DNA of 12,492 nucleotides, taken from an uncultured Gemmatimonadales bacterium. Lineage in GTDB: Bacteria > Gemmatimonadota > Gemmatimonadetes > Longimicrobiales > Gaopeijiaceae. A program made the position numbers and the translations under genes. Positions 12,227 through 12,492 of this stretch are shown here, piece after piece. The stretch covers positions 1 through 12,492 of the forward strand of contig CALJLC010000118.1 in assembly GCA_937982605.1 (NCBI GenBank). Reading direction: 5' to 3'. Each line of letters opens with the position of its first letter. The stretch's first letter is position 1. The notes below the pieces were generated by a model. It ran no database searches and was not told the DNA's origin. It saw only the letters and a program-made list of their open reading frames with translations.

Positions 12227-12492
12227 ATGGAAACCAGGCGCCCGACGATCCCCGCGGCCGAGGAGATCCTCGGTCGGTACTTCCCCGTCCTCGATCACGG
12301 CTTCGTGGCACTGGTCGACTACATGGGCTCCGACGAGGACGTCGAGCGGGCGGCCCGGGTGAGCTACGGCTTCGGCACCCGGAAGGTCTCTCAGACGCGC
12401 GGGTTGGTCCGATATCTCCGCCGCCACCGACACACGACGCCGTCGGAGATGGTCGAGTTCAAGTTCCACTGCGCCATGCCGATGTTCGTGGC
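12227..12492 (+). CDS. thyX: ThyX, flavin-dependent thymidylate synthase, N-terminal part
   Basis: ThyX makes dTMP from dUMP using methylenetetrahydrofolate, FAD and NADPH, replacing the unrelated ThyA. The visible 88 residues have the usual N-terminal start (VLDHGFVALVDYMGSDEDVE), the conserved AARVSYGFGTR, and the first catalytic-site block RHRHTTPSEMVEFKFHCAMP, ending in MFVA at the edge. The RHRxxS signature that defines the family should follow directly in the missing part. ATG 12227 starts the conserved sequence about 17 residues in; no ribosome-binding site is visible. The gene follows the selenoprotein by 118 bases on the same strand and has its own -10-like TATATT, so it is probably separately transcribed. 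Confidence 0.95.
   Translation, partial: METRRPTIPAAEEILGRYFPVLDHGFVALVDYMGSDEDVERAARVSYGFGTRKVSQTRGLVRYLRRHRHTTPSEMVEFKFHCAMPMFV

Overview
The window is very GC-rich DNA with tightly packed genes on both strands. It looks like a Gram-negative bacterium: there is an Omp85/BamA-like outer-membrane barrel, a TonB-type C-terminal domain and a probable periplasmic export signal. The mix of an M56 peptidase carrying a TonB tail, a BlaI-type repressor, ThyX and few clear Shine-Dalgarno sites resembles Gemmatimonadota. That placement is an inference and has not been tested by any search.

Layout. Positions 1-759 (minus) hold the N-terminal half of an acyl-CoA synthetase resembling malonyl-CoA synthetase. 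Positions 911-3773 (plus) hold an unrecognised 244-residue protein and, 16 bases later, a two-domain GT2-GT4 glycosyltransferase. Positions 6180-3795 (minus) form a pair: a membrane cellulose-synthase-like GT2, then a GT8-like glycosyltransferase starting 7 bases after its stop. Positions 6396-8141 (plus) encode an Omp85-like barrel. Positions 9553-8218 (minus) hold a GT4-like glycosyltransferase and a 67-residue Cys/His-motif membrane protein. These genes suggest an envelope or extracellular glycan locus, but they do not identify the polymer.

Positions 9614-11394 (plus) are a repressor-sensor operon: a BlaI/MecI-type repressor overlapping by 4 bases an M56 (BlaR1-type) metallopeptidase with a TonB-like tail. 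A sigma70-like promoter in front of it is bracketed by two near-identical palindromes that form one large inverted repeat, the probable autoregulatory operator.

The most interesting gene is at 11521-12108. It is an AhpD / carboxymuconolactone-decarboxylase-family protein whose frame is interrupted by one UGA at codon 82. That UGA replaces the second cysteine of the redox CxxC motif; the catalytic pattern E67-x11-C79-x2-(UGA)82-x3-H86 is otherwise intact, and family-like coding continues for 113 codons. A perfect 6-bp hairpin with a G-containing loop lies downstream at the spacing expected of a bacterial SECIS element. I read it as a selenoprotein (CxxU), not a pseudogene. The window ends in the start of thyX (12227 onward), the flavin-dependent thymidylate synthase.

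No tRNA, rRNA, CRISPR array or insertion sequence was seen. No gene-free stretch exceeds 300 bases; the longest is the 215-base divergent region 6181-6395.
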